The notes: a model not told the origin generated them from the sequence alone. A stretch of 64,000 bases of DNA from Larkinella sp965227735 (GCF_965227735.1 NZ_OZ245776.1:6820001-6884000); one strand, 5' to 3'; numbered from the stretch's first letter, positions 16,832 to 25,978 are shown. A program made the numbers and translations.

Positions 16832-19486
16832 TTACTCCGAACGAAGGGCTTTCACCGGGTTCATCAAGGCGGCTTTGATGGACTTAAAACCGACGGTAAT
16901 AAATGCAATCAAAAAGGTGCCAACAATGGCAGATGCAAAGATCCCGACGCCCAGATCGACGCGGAAGATGAAGTTTTTTAGCCAGGCAGTCATTGCGTAA
17001 TAGGCCACCGGAGCGGCAACAACGAAAGCAATCAGAATCAGGCGCGAAAACTCTTTGGCAAAGATCCAGAGAATCTGGCCCATGCTGCTGCCCAGCACTT
17101 TCCGAATCCCGATCTCCTTGGTTTTCTGCGCAGCCATAAACGACACCAAACCGTAGAGACCCAGACAGCCGATGAAAATGGCGATCGCGGCAAACGACTG
17201 AATCAGCTTGAGCATGAGGTCTTCGGTCTGGTAAAAATTGGCAATCTGGTCGTCCAGAAACTCATATTCGTATATCTGATCCGGATGCAGGGTACTCCAG
17301 GTTTTTTCCAGCGCAGCCAGCGTGGGTTTAAGCGTTCTCAGGTCGATCTTCACGGCGTAACTTCCGTACATGTCAGGGGCGGACATCATGCAAACGGCGT
17401 TGATGTCTTCGTGGAAAGAGCGGTCGTGAAAATCACCGATTACGCCAACAATGGGGCCTTTGGTGTTGCCATCATTCAGGCTCAGCATTTTCCCGATCAG
17501 TTCATCCGATGATTTCAAGCCCAGCTTTTTTCCGAACGTCTCATTGACGATAAATTCTTTCGCCGTATCGGAGGGAAACAGGTTTCGCCCCGCCACCAGT
17601 TTGAGTTCAAACATCGGAAGATACTGATCATCAGCGCTTTTTACACTCATGCTGAAGGCTTCATCCTCGCTCCGGTTGTCGTATTTGGGAGAAGTATTCC
17701 ACACATTTTGGTTCGATGCAGGGGCTGCCTGGCAAACCGATACGGTTTTTACGCCCGGAATCTGGGAAAACTGGTTTTTAAGGGTTTTCATCGTCAGCGC
17801 GTTCGACCCCGTCGCAACGGGGAGCATAACCACCGCTTCCTTATTGAAGCCTAAATCCGATTGAATCGAATACCGCATTTGATCCGTAATGACAATCATG
17901 CCAATGATCAACACCTGCGAGATGGCAAACTGACCCACGATCAGGGTTCTCCGCGTATTGAAACCGCCGATGTTTTGCTGCGAAAGTTTGCCTTTTAGGG
18001 CCGTCACCGGCTGAAAACCGGCCAGAATCAGGCCAGGATACGAACCGGCGAAGAAGGTAACGACCAGCGCGAGGAGCGGCAGGAATACCGCCAGTTTCCA
18101 GTCCGCGAAGGGATTGAGCGTAATCTGCGCTTTGAACCAGTCGTTGACGAAAGGCACGGCAAACCAGGAAATCAGACCAGCGATCAGGACCGCCAGAATG
18201 GTTATCAGACCGGTTTCGGCGATGAATTGCCAGAAAAGTTGCCCGCGTAAGCTGCCCAGCACCTTCCGAACGCCCACTTCTTTGGACCTTTTAAGGGCTA
18301 GCGCGGTGGCTAAATTGATGAAATTTACGCAGGCTGTGATGATCAGAAACAGACCAATACATCCTAAAACCCACAAATTGGTTTTGGTGATGACCCCGCC
18401 ATATTGGGCGCTGAAGTGAAAATCGGCGAGGGGCTGTAGCTTGTAATGATGGACGTTTTTATTGGTGGGGCGGTATTTCTTCACGTAAGCGGGCAACACT
18501 TTTTCCACTTCCGCAGGCGAAACGCCAGGCCGCAGTCGCACAAAACACTGCATCGAACTCCTGATACCACCCCAGGAATCGTCGCTGGCCATCCATTCAT
18601 CGTATTGTTTTAGTGTATTATAAGACACGTAGATTTCAGTTTTCCGGTCGGTATTGATCGGCAGGTCTTTCAATATCCCCGTGACTTTGAAATCCACTTT
18701 GTTATCCAGCCGAAACGTTTTGTTAATGGGATCGCTGTCACCAAAAAACTTTTTAGCCATCCGTTCTGTCAGAATGGCGGTATTGGGTTCGCTTAAAGCC
18801 GATTTGATAGTGCCCTGCAACAGTGGATAATTGAAAATATCGAAGAAGTCGAGTTCGGTAAAAGCCACGCCTTCGTTTTCTTTGAACTTCCGGATTTCGC
18901 GGCCATCCGTAACGGTTACTAACACGCCGTCGGCGGTGGCAATTCGGGCTACTTTTTCGCCATAGGTAAAATCGTCCCGGAACACTTTCCCGAACGGGTT
19001 CGGAACGCTGGCGGTGTAACTGGTCGTGGTGCGGTGTTGCTCGGTTACAAAACGATACACCCGGTCCGGATGGGGGTGAAAATTGTCAAAACTCAGGTGG
19101 TAATTGACCAGTGCAAAAATCAGAATGCCGCAGGTCATCCCGAGGGCCAGCCCGGAGACATTGATCGCGGTGTAGGTTTTGTTGCGAACCAGGTTTCGAA
19201 AAGCGATTTTGAAATAGTTACGAATCATCGTGGTATTTGTTGGTTGGGAGTATACTTCGGGTTTTCGCTTCAAAAAGAACGGGTTCAGGTAATTCAAAAC
19301 CGCCCAGACGAACGCCCGGCGGGCATTGTCCAAACCGGCGTCCTCTGCCTGCTTGTAAAACACCTCATGCAAATCGCCCTGCACATCCTCCAGCAGATGA
19401 GGTGCCACGAAGCGTTCCAGTAGCCAGTCGGCCCAGCGGGGCGGATGGGGTCCTGCATTTGGGTCCTGTGTCTCGGTGTTTTTCAT
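16832..19486 (-). CDS. MacB/FtsX-type ABC permease with N-terminal prefix domain
   Basis: An 884-residue membrane protein. Residues 1-80 form the 'permease prefix' domain (PPRWADWLLERFVAPHLLEDVQGDLHE-type, given here only by its key PP, LLE and DL positions), found in permeases encoded beside PadR regulators. Then come two FtsX modules, each with one TM, a large MacB-like periplasmic domain, and three TMs; each module contains a KE(V/I)G(V/I)RKVLGS coupling motif. No ATPase is encoded next to it, so it must use one from elsewhere or act as a sensor. The PadR gene upstream on the same strand probably controls it, with a long hairpin lying between them. Confidence 0.88.
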   Translation of the reverse strand: MKNTETQDPNAGPHPPRWADWLLERFVAPHLLEDVQGDLHEVFYKQAEDAGLDNARRAFVWAVLNYLNPFFLKRKPEVYSQPTNTTMIRNYFKIAFRNLVRNKTYTAINVSGLALGMTCGILIFALVNYHLSFDNFHPHPDRVYRFVTEQHRTTTSYTASVPNPFGKVFRDDFTYGEKVARIATADGVLVTVTDGREIRKFKENEGVAFTELDFFDIFNYPLLQGTIKSALSEPNTAILTERMAKKFFGDSDPINKTFRLDNKVDFKVTGILKDLPINTDRKTEIYVSYNTLKQYDEWMASDDSWGGIRSSMQCFVRLRPGVSPAEVEKVLPAYVKKYRPTNKNVHHYKLQPLADFHFSAQYGGVITKTNLWVLGCIGLFLIITACVNFINLATALALKRSKEVGVRKVLGSLRGQLFWQFIAETGLITILAVLIAGLISWFAVPFVNDWFKAQITLNPFADWKLAVFLPLLALVVTFFAGSYPGLILAGFQPVTALKGKLSQQNIGGFNTRRTLIVGQFAISQVLIIGMIVITDQMRYSIQSDLGFNKEAVVMLPVATGSNALTMKTLKNQFSQIPGVKTVSVCQAAPASNQNVWNTSPKYDNRSEDEAFSMSVKSADDQYLPMFELKLVAGRNLFPSDTAKEFIVNETFGKKLGLKSSDELIGKMLSLNDGNTKGPIVGVIGDFHDRSFHEDINAVCMMSAPDMYGSYAVKIDLRTLKPTLAALEKTWSTLHPDQIYEYEFLDDQIANFYQTEDLMLKLIQSFAAIAIFIGCLGLYGLVSFMAAQKTKEIGIRKVLGSSMGQILWIFAKEFSRLILIAFVVAAPVAYYAMTAWLKNFIFRVDLGVGIFASAIVGTFLIAFITVGFKSIKAALMNPVKALRSE

Positions 19487-19492
19487 CGGTTT

Positions 19493-19594
19493 GAAATATC
19501 GAATATTGAATATCGAATATCGATTACGGGATGATGAAGGGAGGCCACACTTCGATATTCTCTATTCAATGTTCAGTGTTCGATATTCATTTTA
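19493..19594. repeat. Hairpin repeat, ATATCGAATATTGAATATCGA family
   Basis: Left arm 19493-19523 and right arm 19552-19594 are imperfectly complementary; each arm is itself a near-tandem array of GAATATCG/GATATTC words. It occupies the entire gap between padR and the permease gene it precedes, so it lies inside a probable operon rather than at its end. Confidence 0.65.
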
Positions 19595-19595
19595 T

Positions 19596-19934
19596 TTATC
19601 CGCCAATCAATTGAAATTTTCCGGGTGGAATGGCCTGCCAGAGCCGACTGCGGACTTCCTGAATGTCGTTCAAGGCGCGAACCCCGGCAGTGGTCAGCGC
19701 GAAAAACCGCTTGCGCCGTCCACCCCGTTCGGCGGTGGCCCCGCCCATCAGCGACGAAAGAAATCCTTTTTCTTCCAGGCGGTATAAGGTGGCATGGACT
19801 GCACTCATCGTGATTGTTCGTCCGGTTTGCTGCTGGACATCCTCCCAGATGGTAACCCCGTATGCTTCGGCCGGACAGGCTGCCACCACCAGCAGGACAA
19901 TTTCTTCAAACTCGCCCAGAAAGGATCTTCGCAT
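19596..19934 (-). CDS. PadR-family transcriptional regulator
   Basis: A 112-residue winged-helix repressor. Residues 5-85 are the PadR domain: GEFEEIVLLVVA, then AYGVTIWEDVQQQTGRTI, the recognition region VHATLYRLEEKG, and the wing GGRRKRFFALT. The C-terminal dimerisation helix is short, as in the PadR-s2 type. It is encoded upstream of the MacB-type permease on the same strand, the usual arrangement for permease control. A perfect 12-bp palindrome overlaps the predicted transcription start, suggesting autoregulation. Confidence 0.88.
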   Translation of the reverse strand: MRRSFLGEFEEIVLLVVAACPAEAYGVTIWEDVQQQTGRTITMSAVHATLYRLEEKGFLSSLMGGATAERGGRRKRFFALTTAGVRALNDIQEVRSRLWQAIPPGKFQLIGG

Positions 19935-19964
19935 GGTCTTACTCCGTTCGTACGATTAGTTGTA

Positions 19965-19983
19965 GTTTTGCAAAACAAATATG
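19965..19983 (-). promoter_or_regulatory. PadR promoter with overlapping palindrome
   Basis: On the minus strand CATATTTG (19976-19983) differs from TAnnTTTG only in the first base. The perfect palindrome GTTTTGCAAAAC (19965-19976) covers the predicted start point, about 30-40 bases before the padR ATG. That is where a self-repressing PadR would bind. Bases 19984-20114 contain no gene. Confidence 0.45.
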
Positions 19984-20114
19984 CTGCCAAAGGCAAAAAG
20001 AGCCCTTGATAGTGATTTTAGCGGGAAAGAAGCGACAGGAGGTGTCCGAAATCGTACAGATTTTGTCCACGCGCGGACAGACCGTATCCACGAATTTTAG
20101 TCCGTAGATACGGA

Positions 20115-21053
20115 TTACAACGCCCGAATCAGCGTTGCCATTTTTTCGCGCAGGGCCGTATCGGGCTGACGTCCGTGTCCGGCCAGCATGTTGTCGGCAG
20201 CGTGCCGGGGGTTGCTGGTGCCGGGAATCACGCAGGTAACGGCGGGGTGGGAGATAATGAATTTCAGAAAAAACTGCGCCCAACTGTTGATCTCGTTTTC
20301 AGCGGCCCAGGCGGGTAGTTCTTTCCCTTTCACAAGCGAAAATAACCGCCCTTCGGCAAACGGCTGGTTGATGATCGTTGCCACGCCCTTGTCCCGGGCA
20401 ACGGGCAAAAGCTTTTTCTCAGCGTTGCGCGACAGAATCGAGTAGTTGAACTGAACAAAGTCGATGGGAAATTTGGCGATGATTTCCGCCAGTTCATCGT
20501 GCATCGAATCGGTGTAATGCGTAATACCGATGTAGCGGATTTTCTTGGCGGCTTTCCAGGCTTTCAGCGTTTCGAGGTGCGTTTTCCAGTCGATCAGGTT
20601 GTGAATCTGCATCAGGTCCATCGACGACCGTTTCATTTTTTGCATCGACTCATCCATCTGCCAAATGCCCGCTTCCCGGCCCCGCGTCCAGACTTTGGTA
20701 GCATAAAAAAACTGGTTCTGAATCCCGGATTCCGCCGTGAGTATGCCCACTACCTCTTCCGAACGGCCGTACATCGGCGACGAATCGATCAGCTTGCCAC
20801 CGGCCTGGTAAACGGCTTTCAAAGCCTGTAGCAATGGTTCCTGTTCTGCCGTTCCGGAAACATCGAACGTTTGCCAGGTGCCAATGCCCACGACGGGCAG
20901 TTTTTCGTTGCTGGAAGGAATCGTTCGATTGAGCATGGAAGTAGGGGCTGAAAAACCGTATAAACCGCCCGTGACCAGCGTCGCGGCCGTGGCCCCGAGC
21001 AGCCGGAGGGCGTCTCGTCGGGTGTTTCGTTGGTTTTGATCCATCGGTTTCAT
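20115..21053 (-). CDS. Tat-exported aldo/keto reductase
   Basis: A 312-residue NAD(P)H-dependent oxidoreductase of the aldo/keto reductase fold. The N-terminus NTRRDALRLLG with a following hydrophobic segment is a twin-arginine signal (R12-R13), so the enzyme is probably exported folded. The catalytic tetrad is visible: D90, Y95 (SSPMYGRSEE), K120 (ATKVW) and H151 (MQIHN). The substrate is unknown. It starts 3 bases after the SDR stop on the same strand, so the two are co-transcribed. ATG at 21044 is an alternative start. Confidence 0.88.
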   Translation of the reverse strand: MKPMDQNQRNTRRDALRLLGATAATLVTGGLYGFSAPTSMLNRTIPSSNEKLPVVGIGTWQTFDVSGTAEQEPLLQALKAVYQAGGKLIDSSPMYGRSEEVVGILTAESGIQNQFFYATKVWTRGREAGIWQMDESMQKMKRSSMDLMQIHNLIDWKTHLETLKAWKAAKKIRYIGITHYTDSMHDELAEIIAKFPIDFVQFNYSILSRNAEKKLLPVARDKGVATIINQPFAEGRLFSLVKGKELPAWAAENEINSWAQFFLKFIISHPAVTCVIPGTSNPRHAADNMLAGHGRQPDTALREKMATLIRAL

Positions 21054-21056
21054 ATA

Positions 21057-21806
21057 CTATTGACAAACATACCCACCATCCGCACTCACCAGACTGCCCG
21101 TCATGAAGGAGTTGTCGTCTGACAACAGGAACGCGACCACCGCGGCAATCTCTTCCGGTTGGCCAATCCGACCCAGCGGCTGGATGGTGTTCAGTGACTC
21201 GTAAACCCCCGCTTCGCCGACAGAATTGACAGTGGAAAAGTGGGTTACTGCTTTGTGGAGCAAGGGTGTGTCGATGGTGCCGGGACAAATGCAGTTAACC
21301 CGGATGTTGAACGGGGCATAGTCGATGGCCGTGCTTTTGGTGAGTTGTCCGATCGCTCCCTTGGTCAGGCCATACACAGAGCTACTGGCTTTGCCGGTAA
21401 AAGTCTGATCGGAGCCCATCAAAACGATGCTGCCTTTTCGTTGCGCTTTCATGTAAGGAAGGACTTCCCGAATGGTATGAAATGTGCCTTTGATGTTGAT
21501 ATCGATCAGGTTGTCGAGTTCTTCGTCGGACGTTTGTTCCATCGTGGCGAAAAGGTGGATGCCGGCGTTGGCGAAGAGCATATCGATGCGGTTTTCTTTT
21601 GCCACAACAGCCGCTAAACCATCTTTGATTTGCTGCTTGTTTCGGACATCGCACGGAATAAATTCACCCAACGTGTCGTCATTTGCCGGTTTCTGGAGGT
21701 CGAGGTTATAGACAATTCCACCTTCACGCGCAAGGTGTTCACGGGTCGCTTTGCCAATGCCGGTGGTGGCGCCGGTAATGACCACTACTTTGTCTTTGAA
21801 TTGCAT
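21057..21806 (-). CDS. Short-chain dehydrogenase/reductase
   Basis: A 249-residue classical SDR. The Rossmann motif is TGATTGIG (residues 11-18), followed by NAG at 80-82, N104, S132 and the catalytic Y145-GLT-K149. The C-terminal GGYVCQ ending and length are usual. The frame stays open upstream to 22097, but that extension has no domain character, overlaps the neighbouring gene and lies beyond a good promoter, so the ATG at 21806 is used. It is first gene of a two-gene unit with the aldo/keto reductase. A hydroxy-sugar or ketone substrate is plausible given the surrounding sugar enzymes, but that is inference. Confidence 0.9.
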   Translation of the reverse strand: MQFKDKVVVITGATTGIGKATREHLAREGGIVYNLDLQKPANDDTLGEFIPCDVRNKQQIKDGLAAVVAKENRIDMLFANAGIHLFATMEQTSDEELDNLIDINIKGTFHTIREVLPYMKAQRKGSIVLMGSDQTFTGKASSSVYGLTKGAIGQLTKSTAIDYAPFNIRVNCICPGTIDTPLLHKAVTHFSTVNSVGEAGVYESLNTIQPLGRIGQPEEIAAVVAFLLSDDNSFMTGSLVSADGGYVCQ

Positions 21807-21842
21807 GGTACGATGTTGGGAGATTCGTAAAACCGATCGATT

Positions 21843-21877
21843 CCGACTGCCCCAGAAACAAGCGCCGGGACAGTCGG
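21843..21877 (-). promoter_or_regulatory. 5' leader hairpin of the SDR transcript
   Basis: CCGACTGCCCC and GGGACAGTCGG pair as 11-base arms with one mismatch. Given the -7 box just upstream, this hairpin would begin at the very 5' end of the mRNA, where it could stabilise the transcript. Confidence 0.35.
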
Positions 21878-21881
21878 TTAG

Positions 21882-21928
21882 CAAACGTAGTGCTATCGAT
21901 CGAAGAATGCTATTGGAATTATTCCAAT
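21882..21928 (-). promoter_or_regulatory. SDR-AKR promoter with upstream palindrome
   Basis: On the minus strand TACGTTTG (21882-21889) is an exact TAnnTTTG box, about 75 bases before the SDR start. Some 22 bases upstream lies a perfect inverted repeat ATTGGAAT-T-ATTCCAAT (21912-21928), in the -33 region, suited to a dimeric regulator. No regulator gene is adjacent. Confidence 0.5.
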
Positions 21929-21978
21929 GATGATCGCATTTGTACCAATCAAAGACAAAATCCTGAAATTCCCTTTCG

Positions 21979-23301
21979 TCAGCGAGTTGCACTGACCCGC
22001 CAGATCCGGTTACCGGCATCGTCGGCCACGAGCAGCGAACCGTCGGGCAAAACCGATAAACCAACCGGGCGACCAAATACGTCCTTGTCGTTGGCAATAA
22101 AACCGGTCAGAAAATCTTCCGGTTTTCCACTCGGTTTTCCGTTCTGAAAGGGCACAAACAAGACTTTGTAACCGGAAAAAGCCGAGCGGTTCCAGGAACC
22201 GTGCTGACCCACAAAAGCACCGTTGCGGTATTTCTCGGGAAAAGCATCTTTGTCATAGAATGCCAGCCCCAGCGACGCCGTGTGCGAACCTACGGCCACA
22301 TCGGGAACGATCGCTTTCTTGACCAGATCGGGCCGTTCGCCCTTCCGGCGCGGGTCTTCGTGCTGTCCAAAATAGGAATAAGGCCAGCCGTAGAAGGCAC
22401 CTTCTTTGACGCTGGTGATGTAGTCGGGAACCAGTTCGTCACCCAGTTCATCGCGTTCGTTCACGGCAGTCCACAGGGTGTTTGTGCCGGGCGCCCAGTC
22501 CATGCCCACCGGATTCCGAAGGCCGCTGGCATAAATCCGTTCGCCCGATCCATCGGGATTGATTTCCAGAATGGCCGCCCGTTTCACTTCATGCTCCATG
22601 CCGTTTTCGCCCACGTTACTGCCCGATCCCACCGAAACATAAATCTTGGAACCGTCGGCGTTGGCAAGCAGGTTGCGCGTCCAGTGGTTGTTGTAACCCC
22701 CGGCGGGCAGCGGCAGAATCGGCGTCCCTTTGGCGGTTATTTTGGTCTGACCCGGCTGATACGGAAATTTAAGAACGCCGTCGGTATTGGCAACGTAAAG
22801 CGTGTTGCCGACCAACACTACACCAAATGGCTGATTCAAATCCTCCAGAAAGGTTTCGCGAATCTCCGGTTTGCCATCTTTGTTCGCGTCGCGCAGGAGC
22901 GTGATGCGGTTGGCACTTTCACCAACGGCACCGGCTTTGGCCTGTCCGCTGACGGCGGCCACCACTTTTTTCACCACGCCTTTCTTTTCGGTTTGCGACT
23001 CCACCACCAGCACGTCGCCGTTGGGCAGCACGTAGGTTCGGCGTGGGTTTTTCAGGTCGCGGGCATATTCGGTGACCACAAAACCGTCGGGGGCTTTGGG
23101 CATCTGGCCATCCTTCCAGCCGATCACGTTGCTGAAATGTTTGGACGATTCGGTAGGTTCTGGCAGATCGGGTGCCTGGGCCGTTTCGGTTTCTGCCGTC
23201 GCTGTCGTTTCGTCGCTCTCCGTCTTTTTGCTTTGGCCGCAGGACAGCAGCAGGCCGCTTAGAAGTAAGGTGTGTGTAAACAGAATAATCCGGTTGTTCA
23301 T
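21979..23301 (-). CDS. Sorbosone dehydrogenase-type PQQ-dependent lipoprotein
   Basis: A 440-residue beta-propeller protein of the GSDH/L-sorbosone dehydrogenase family. The signal LLLSGLLLSCGQSKK ends in a lipobox with Cys about residue 21; a Thr/Glu-rich linker follows. Propeller motifs include DGFVVTEYARDL, LPNGDVLVVES, RNPVGMDWAPGTNTLW and GSWNRSAFSGYKV. The family oxidises aldoses or sorbosone in the periplasm, passing electrons to PQQ. No PQQ biosynthesis genes are in the window, and some relatives lack proven activity. It is separated from the SDR by 172 bases. Confidence 0.82.
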   Translation of the reverse strand: MNNRIILFTHTLLLSGLLLSCGQSKKTESDETTATAETETAQAPDLPEPTESSKHFSNVIGWKDGQMPKAPDGFVVTEYARDLKNPRRTYVLPNGDVLVVESQTEKKGVVKKVVAAVSGQAKAGAVGESANRITLLRDANKDGKPEIRETFLEDLNQPFGVVLVGNTLYVANTDGVLKFPYQPGQTKITAKGTPILPLPAGGYNNHWTRNLLANADGSKIYVSVGSGSNVGENGMEHEVKRAAILEINPDGSGERIYASGLRNPVGMDWAPGTNTLWTAVNERDELGDELVPDYITSVKEGAFYGWPYSYFGQHEDPRRKGERPDLVKKAIVPDVAVGSHTASLGLAFYDKDAFPEKYRNGAFVGQHGSWNRSAFSGYKVLFVPFQNGKPSGKPEDFLTGFIANDKDVFGRPVGLSVLPDGSLLVADDAGNRIWRVSATR

Positions 23302-23395
23302 CGTTGAGAAGAATTAGCAAGTAATCCTGTATCAACCGACTGATCAACGGCTTTGTTTGGGTTATTTATCGTGCTTCATTTCATTAGAAATGACC

Positions 23396-24385
23396 TCACC
23401 GGGCTGGAAGTTCGGTCACTGGTTGAAGGGCAGTTTTTGGGCTGGTCTGCAAAAAACGGTTGATGCTGGCCTGCCATTTCGCGTTTTCGACGGTGCAAAA
23501 CGACTGGTGTGCCGAATTCTCGAAAACCACCAGTTGTTTATGGGTAGTGCCTAAATTCTCAAAAATGGCGTCGGTTTCGTGCCGCAGCACCCGGGGGTCT
23601 TTCGCGCCCCAATTGAGCAAAACCGGCATCGTAAGCTGTTTGGCCGACTCCGAGGGCCGGTAGCCAAACACCCACATGCTGCGCTGCATACCACCCCATA
23701 ACGCCAGCAATTCCGACATCGGATGGGCCGGGATGTGCATCGAGCGAAGGCGGCCCTGGATGGCGTCGTAGAGTGAAGCGAACGGGCATTCCAAAATGAC
23801 CCGCGCCGGTTTCAATCCGTGTTCGGGAATGGCTTTCAGGATCGTGGCGGCACCCATCGACACACCCCAGAGGATGATGTTTTTCTCGTTTCCCTTCGCC
23901 ACAAAATCATAGGCGGCTTTCAGATCATTGGTTTCACGAAAACCGATGGTGCAGATGTTGCCCCCGGAATTACCGTGCGCCCGGAAGTCGAACGACAGGG
24001 TGTTGTAGCCCAGGGTGTGAAAATAGTCGGCTTCACAAAGAATTTTCGACTTGTTCGACGCGTGGCCGTGGCACAAAATCACGGTGCCTTTGGCCTGTTC
24101 TGCGGGGATATACCAGCCTTCCAGCCTCTGCCCATATTCATTGGTGAGCCGAATGGTTTCGTAGGGGATTTTCGGGGTGTCGCTGATGACCGATTTCTTC
24201 AGTTTCAGGCCAAAAAAAGCCGCCTGGATAAGTTCGCTGGTCGAATAGTCCTCGGCTCTCCGTGCTGGTGTTTTGTCCGGGTTGTCATAAAAATACGTAA
24301 AACGGGCGGCATGAAAAGCCGAAACGATATTCAGCAGGATAAAAAGGACGAGCAAAACCAGCCCGATTCGGCGCAGTAGCAGCAT
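23396..24385 (-). CDS. Membrane-anchored alpha/beta hydrolase
   Basis: A 329-residue serine hydrolase with an N-terminal TM anchor (VLLVLFILLNIVSAF). The oxyanion segment is LCHGHASNK, the nucleophile elbow GVSMGAA with S176, the acid is probably Asp in WGAKDPRV, and the base His in NSAHQSF. DFRAHGNSGG is typical of the BAAT/YqkD-like branch. Substrate unknown. Single gene; the flanking gaps of about 95 and 270 bases hold no other gene apart from the small membrane protein after 24655. Confidence 0.85.
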   Translation of the reverse strand: MLLLRRIGLVLLVLFILLNIVSAFHAARFTYFYDNPDKTPARRAEDYSTSELIQAAFFGLKLKKSVISDTPKIPYETIRLTNEYGQRLEGWYIPAEQAKGTVILCHGHASNKSKILCEADYFHTLGYNTLSFDFRAHGNSGGNICTIGFRETNDLKAAYDFVAKGNEKNIILWGVSMGAATILKAIPEHGLKPARVILECPFASLYDAIQGRLRSMHIPAHPMSELLALWGGMQRSMWVFGYRPSESAKQLTMPVLLNWGAKDPRVLRHETDAIFENLGTTHKQLVVFENSAHQSFCTVENAKWQASINRFLQTSPKTALQPVTELPAR

Positions 24386-24654
24386 GAGTTACCAGATTAA
24401 AGCAGCAGGAGGAACGCGTGAAACCGTTCATCGTATGGAACAACAAACATACCGATTTTTACAATCCGTTTGCCACAGATTGCCCACCGGTTTTACAAAC
24501 CCGTTTGACCCGAAAAGGAGCGGTGCAATAACCAGACAACTACGATCGATAGACGAAGTTTTTTTATGCTTTCCGGTGTGACAAGTGGGTCATCGCACCG
24601 TCATATAGTAACCAAATCGGTCAACACGCAAACACCAGATTAAATAAGAAAACC

Positions 24655-24831
24655 ATGAAAGCCTTACCTATTTTAACCGCATTGCTCTTTGTAGCGATCA
24701 TGATCAACCTGTATTCGGGCATTGCGGATGGATTCAGCACCAATCGGCAGGCCCTGATCGCGGGCGGTTTAACGGTTCCGGCGGTGGCGGTTCTGCTCGT
24801 GTTGCTGGTGAAAGCGAAGCAGGCGGAGTAG
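24655..24831 (+). CDS. Small two-TM membrane protein
   Basis: A 58-residue protein, ATG to TAG: MKALPILTALLFVAIMINLY is the first hydrophobic helix, a short polar turn GIADGFSTNRQ follows, and AGGLTVPAVAVLLVLLV is the second, ending in KAKQAE. Codon use has the local GC-rich third positions, which argues for a real gene. No homologous family recognised. It stands alone between the hydrolase (divergent) and the TIM-barrel gene. The 269 bases before it hold nothing else that I can support. Confidence 0.55.
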   Translation: MKALPILTALLFVAIMINLYSGIADGFSTNRQALIAGGLTVPAVAVLLVLLVKAKQAE

Positions 24832-24912
24832 GGTTTTGGCACTCTCTAAGTCCTTTGCACTGAGTAGATCACCCTAAAAAAAATCTTATCGGCATACCTA
24901 TTCTCTAACGCT

Positions 24913-25869
24913 ATGCCGCTTCTGCTTCAACGTCGTGATGTATTAAAAGGATTGCTGGCAACCAGTCTGGCTGGTTCGGCGACAGAAACCAGGGCGGTTT
25001 CGCTGCAACCGGCCGATGCCGCTCCCTTTAGTATTCATATTTTCTCGAAACTTCTTCATTTTCTGGATTATACCGAACTGGCAATGGTTGCGTCCGACCT
25101 CGGTTTCGACGGCGTCGATCTGACGGTTCGGCCCGATGGCCACGTCGAACCGGACCGGGTGCAAACCGATTTGCCGAAAGCGGTCGACATCCTGAAAAAA
25201 CGGAACCTGAGCGTATCTACGATCACCACCGCCATCACCAAAGCCGATGAGACGGCCCGAACGTTGCTGGAAACCGCCAGTGAGCAGGGCATTCGGTATT
25301 ACCGCACGGGCTGGCTGGCCTATCCGACCGACCAACCCATTCAGGCGGTGCTGACCAGCTACCAAAAACAACTCGGCGAACTGGCGAAACTGAACCAGCA
25401 ACTGAATCTGGCAGGAGCCTATCAAAACCACGCCGGAACCAACTTCGGCTCGGCTACCTGGGATCTGGCTACGGTTCTCAATGAAATCAATAGCCCTGGC
25501 ATGGGCAGTCAGTACGACATTCGCCACGCGACGGTGGAGGGCGGGACGTCCTGGTCGACGGGCTTGCGGATGATTGCCCCGCACATTCGTTTTATCGCCA
25601 TCAAAGATGTGATCTGGGAGAAAAAAGCGGGAAAATGGAAGGCGGAAAGTGTGCCGCTGGGACAAGGCATGGTCGATTTTCCGGCTTATTTTGCGCTTTT
25701 GAAGAAACTAAACGTCCGCGTTCCGATTTCGCTGCACCTGGAGTATCCGCTGGGCGGTGCCGATCAGGGCAAACGCGCCATAACCATTCCCCGCGAAAAA
25801 ATTTATCAGGCCATGCAGACGGATTTACAGACGCTGCGGGGAATGCTGAAATCGGCGGGGTTAGGGTGA
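24913..25869 (+). CDS. Exported sugar phosphate isomerase/epimerase-like protein
   Basis: A 318-residue TIM barrel of the xylose-isomerase-like AP_endonuc_2 superfamily. The N-terminus QRRDVLKGLLA with a short hydrophobic stretch is a Tat-type signal. Barrel features include LGFDGVDLTVRPDGHVEP, a metal-ligand region AYQNHAGT, YDIRHATVEGG and IAIKDVIWEK. Despite the family name, exported members often act on free sugars or are uncharacterised. It faces the convergent relative at 25979-27016, with a hairpin between. Confidence 0.82.
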   Translation: MPLLLQRRDVLKGLLATSLAGSATETRAVSLQPADAAPFSIHIFSKLLHFLDYTELAMVASDLGFDGVDLTVRPDGHVEPDRVQTDLPKAVDILKKRNLSVSTITTAITKADETARTLLETASEQGIRYYRTGWLAYPTDQPIQAVLTSYQKQLGELAKLNQQLNLAGAYQNHAGTNFGSATWDLATVLNEINSPGMGSQYDIRHATVEGGTSWSTGLRMIAPHIRFIAIKDVIWEKKAGKWKAESVPLGQGMVDFPAYFALLKKLNVRVPISLHLEYPLGGADQGKRAITIPREKIYQAMQTDLQTLRGMLKSAGLG

Positions 25870-25972
25870 AAAAAGGAATGATAAATGATGAATGTTAAAT
25901 GTAAAAGTGCCGGAGTTACAATCACTTTTACATTTGATATTCATCATTTATTATTTATCATTCCTTTTTTAA
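25868..25972. repeat. Intergenic hairpin, GATGAATGTTAAATGTAAA family
   Basis: Left arm 25868-25909 and right arm 25923-25972 pair over about 42 bases with a few bulges. It contains GATGAATGTTAAATGTAAAA and its complement. The left arm begins at the stop codon of the upstream isomerase gene, and the right arm ends 7 bases before the stop of the convergent one, so it serves both as 3' structure. Confidence 0.75.
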
Positions 25973-25978
25973 AACTCG

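Noticed and set aside
21807..22097. N-terminal extension of the SDR frame
   Set aside because: It lies upstream of an exact -7 box, overlaps the sorbosone dehydrogenase gene and has no domain character; start placed at 21806.
22201..23262. 353-codon plus-strand frame opposite the sorbosone dehydrogenase
   Set aside because: Antisense to a gene with clear lipobox and propeller motifs.
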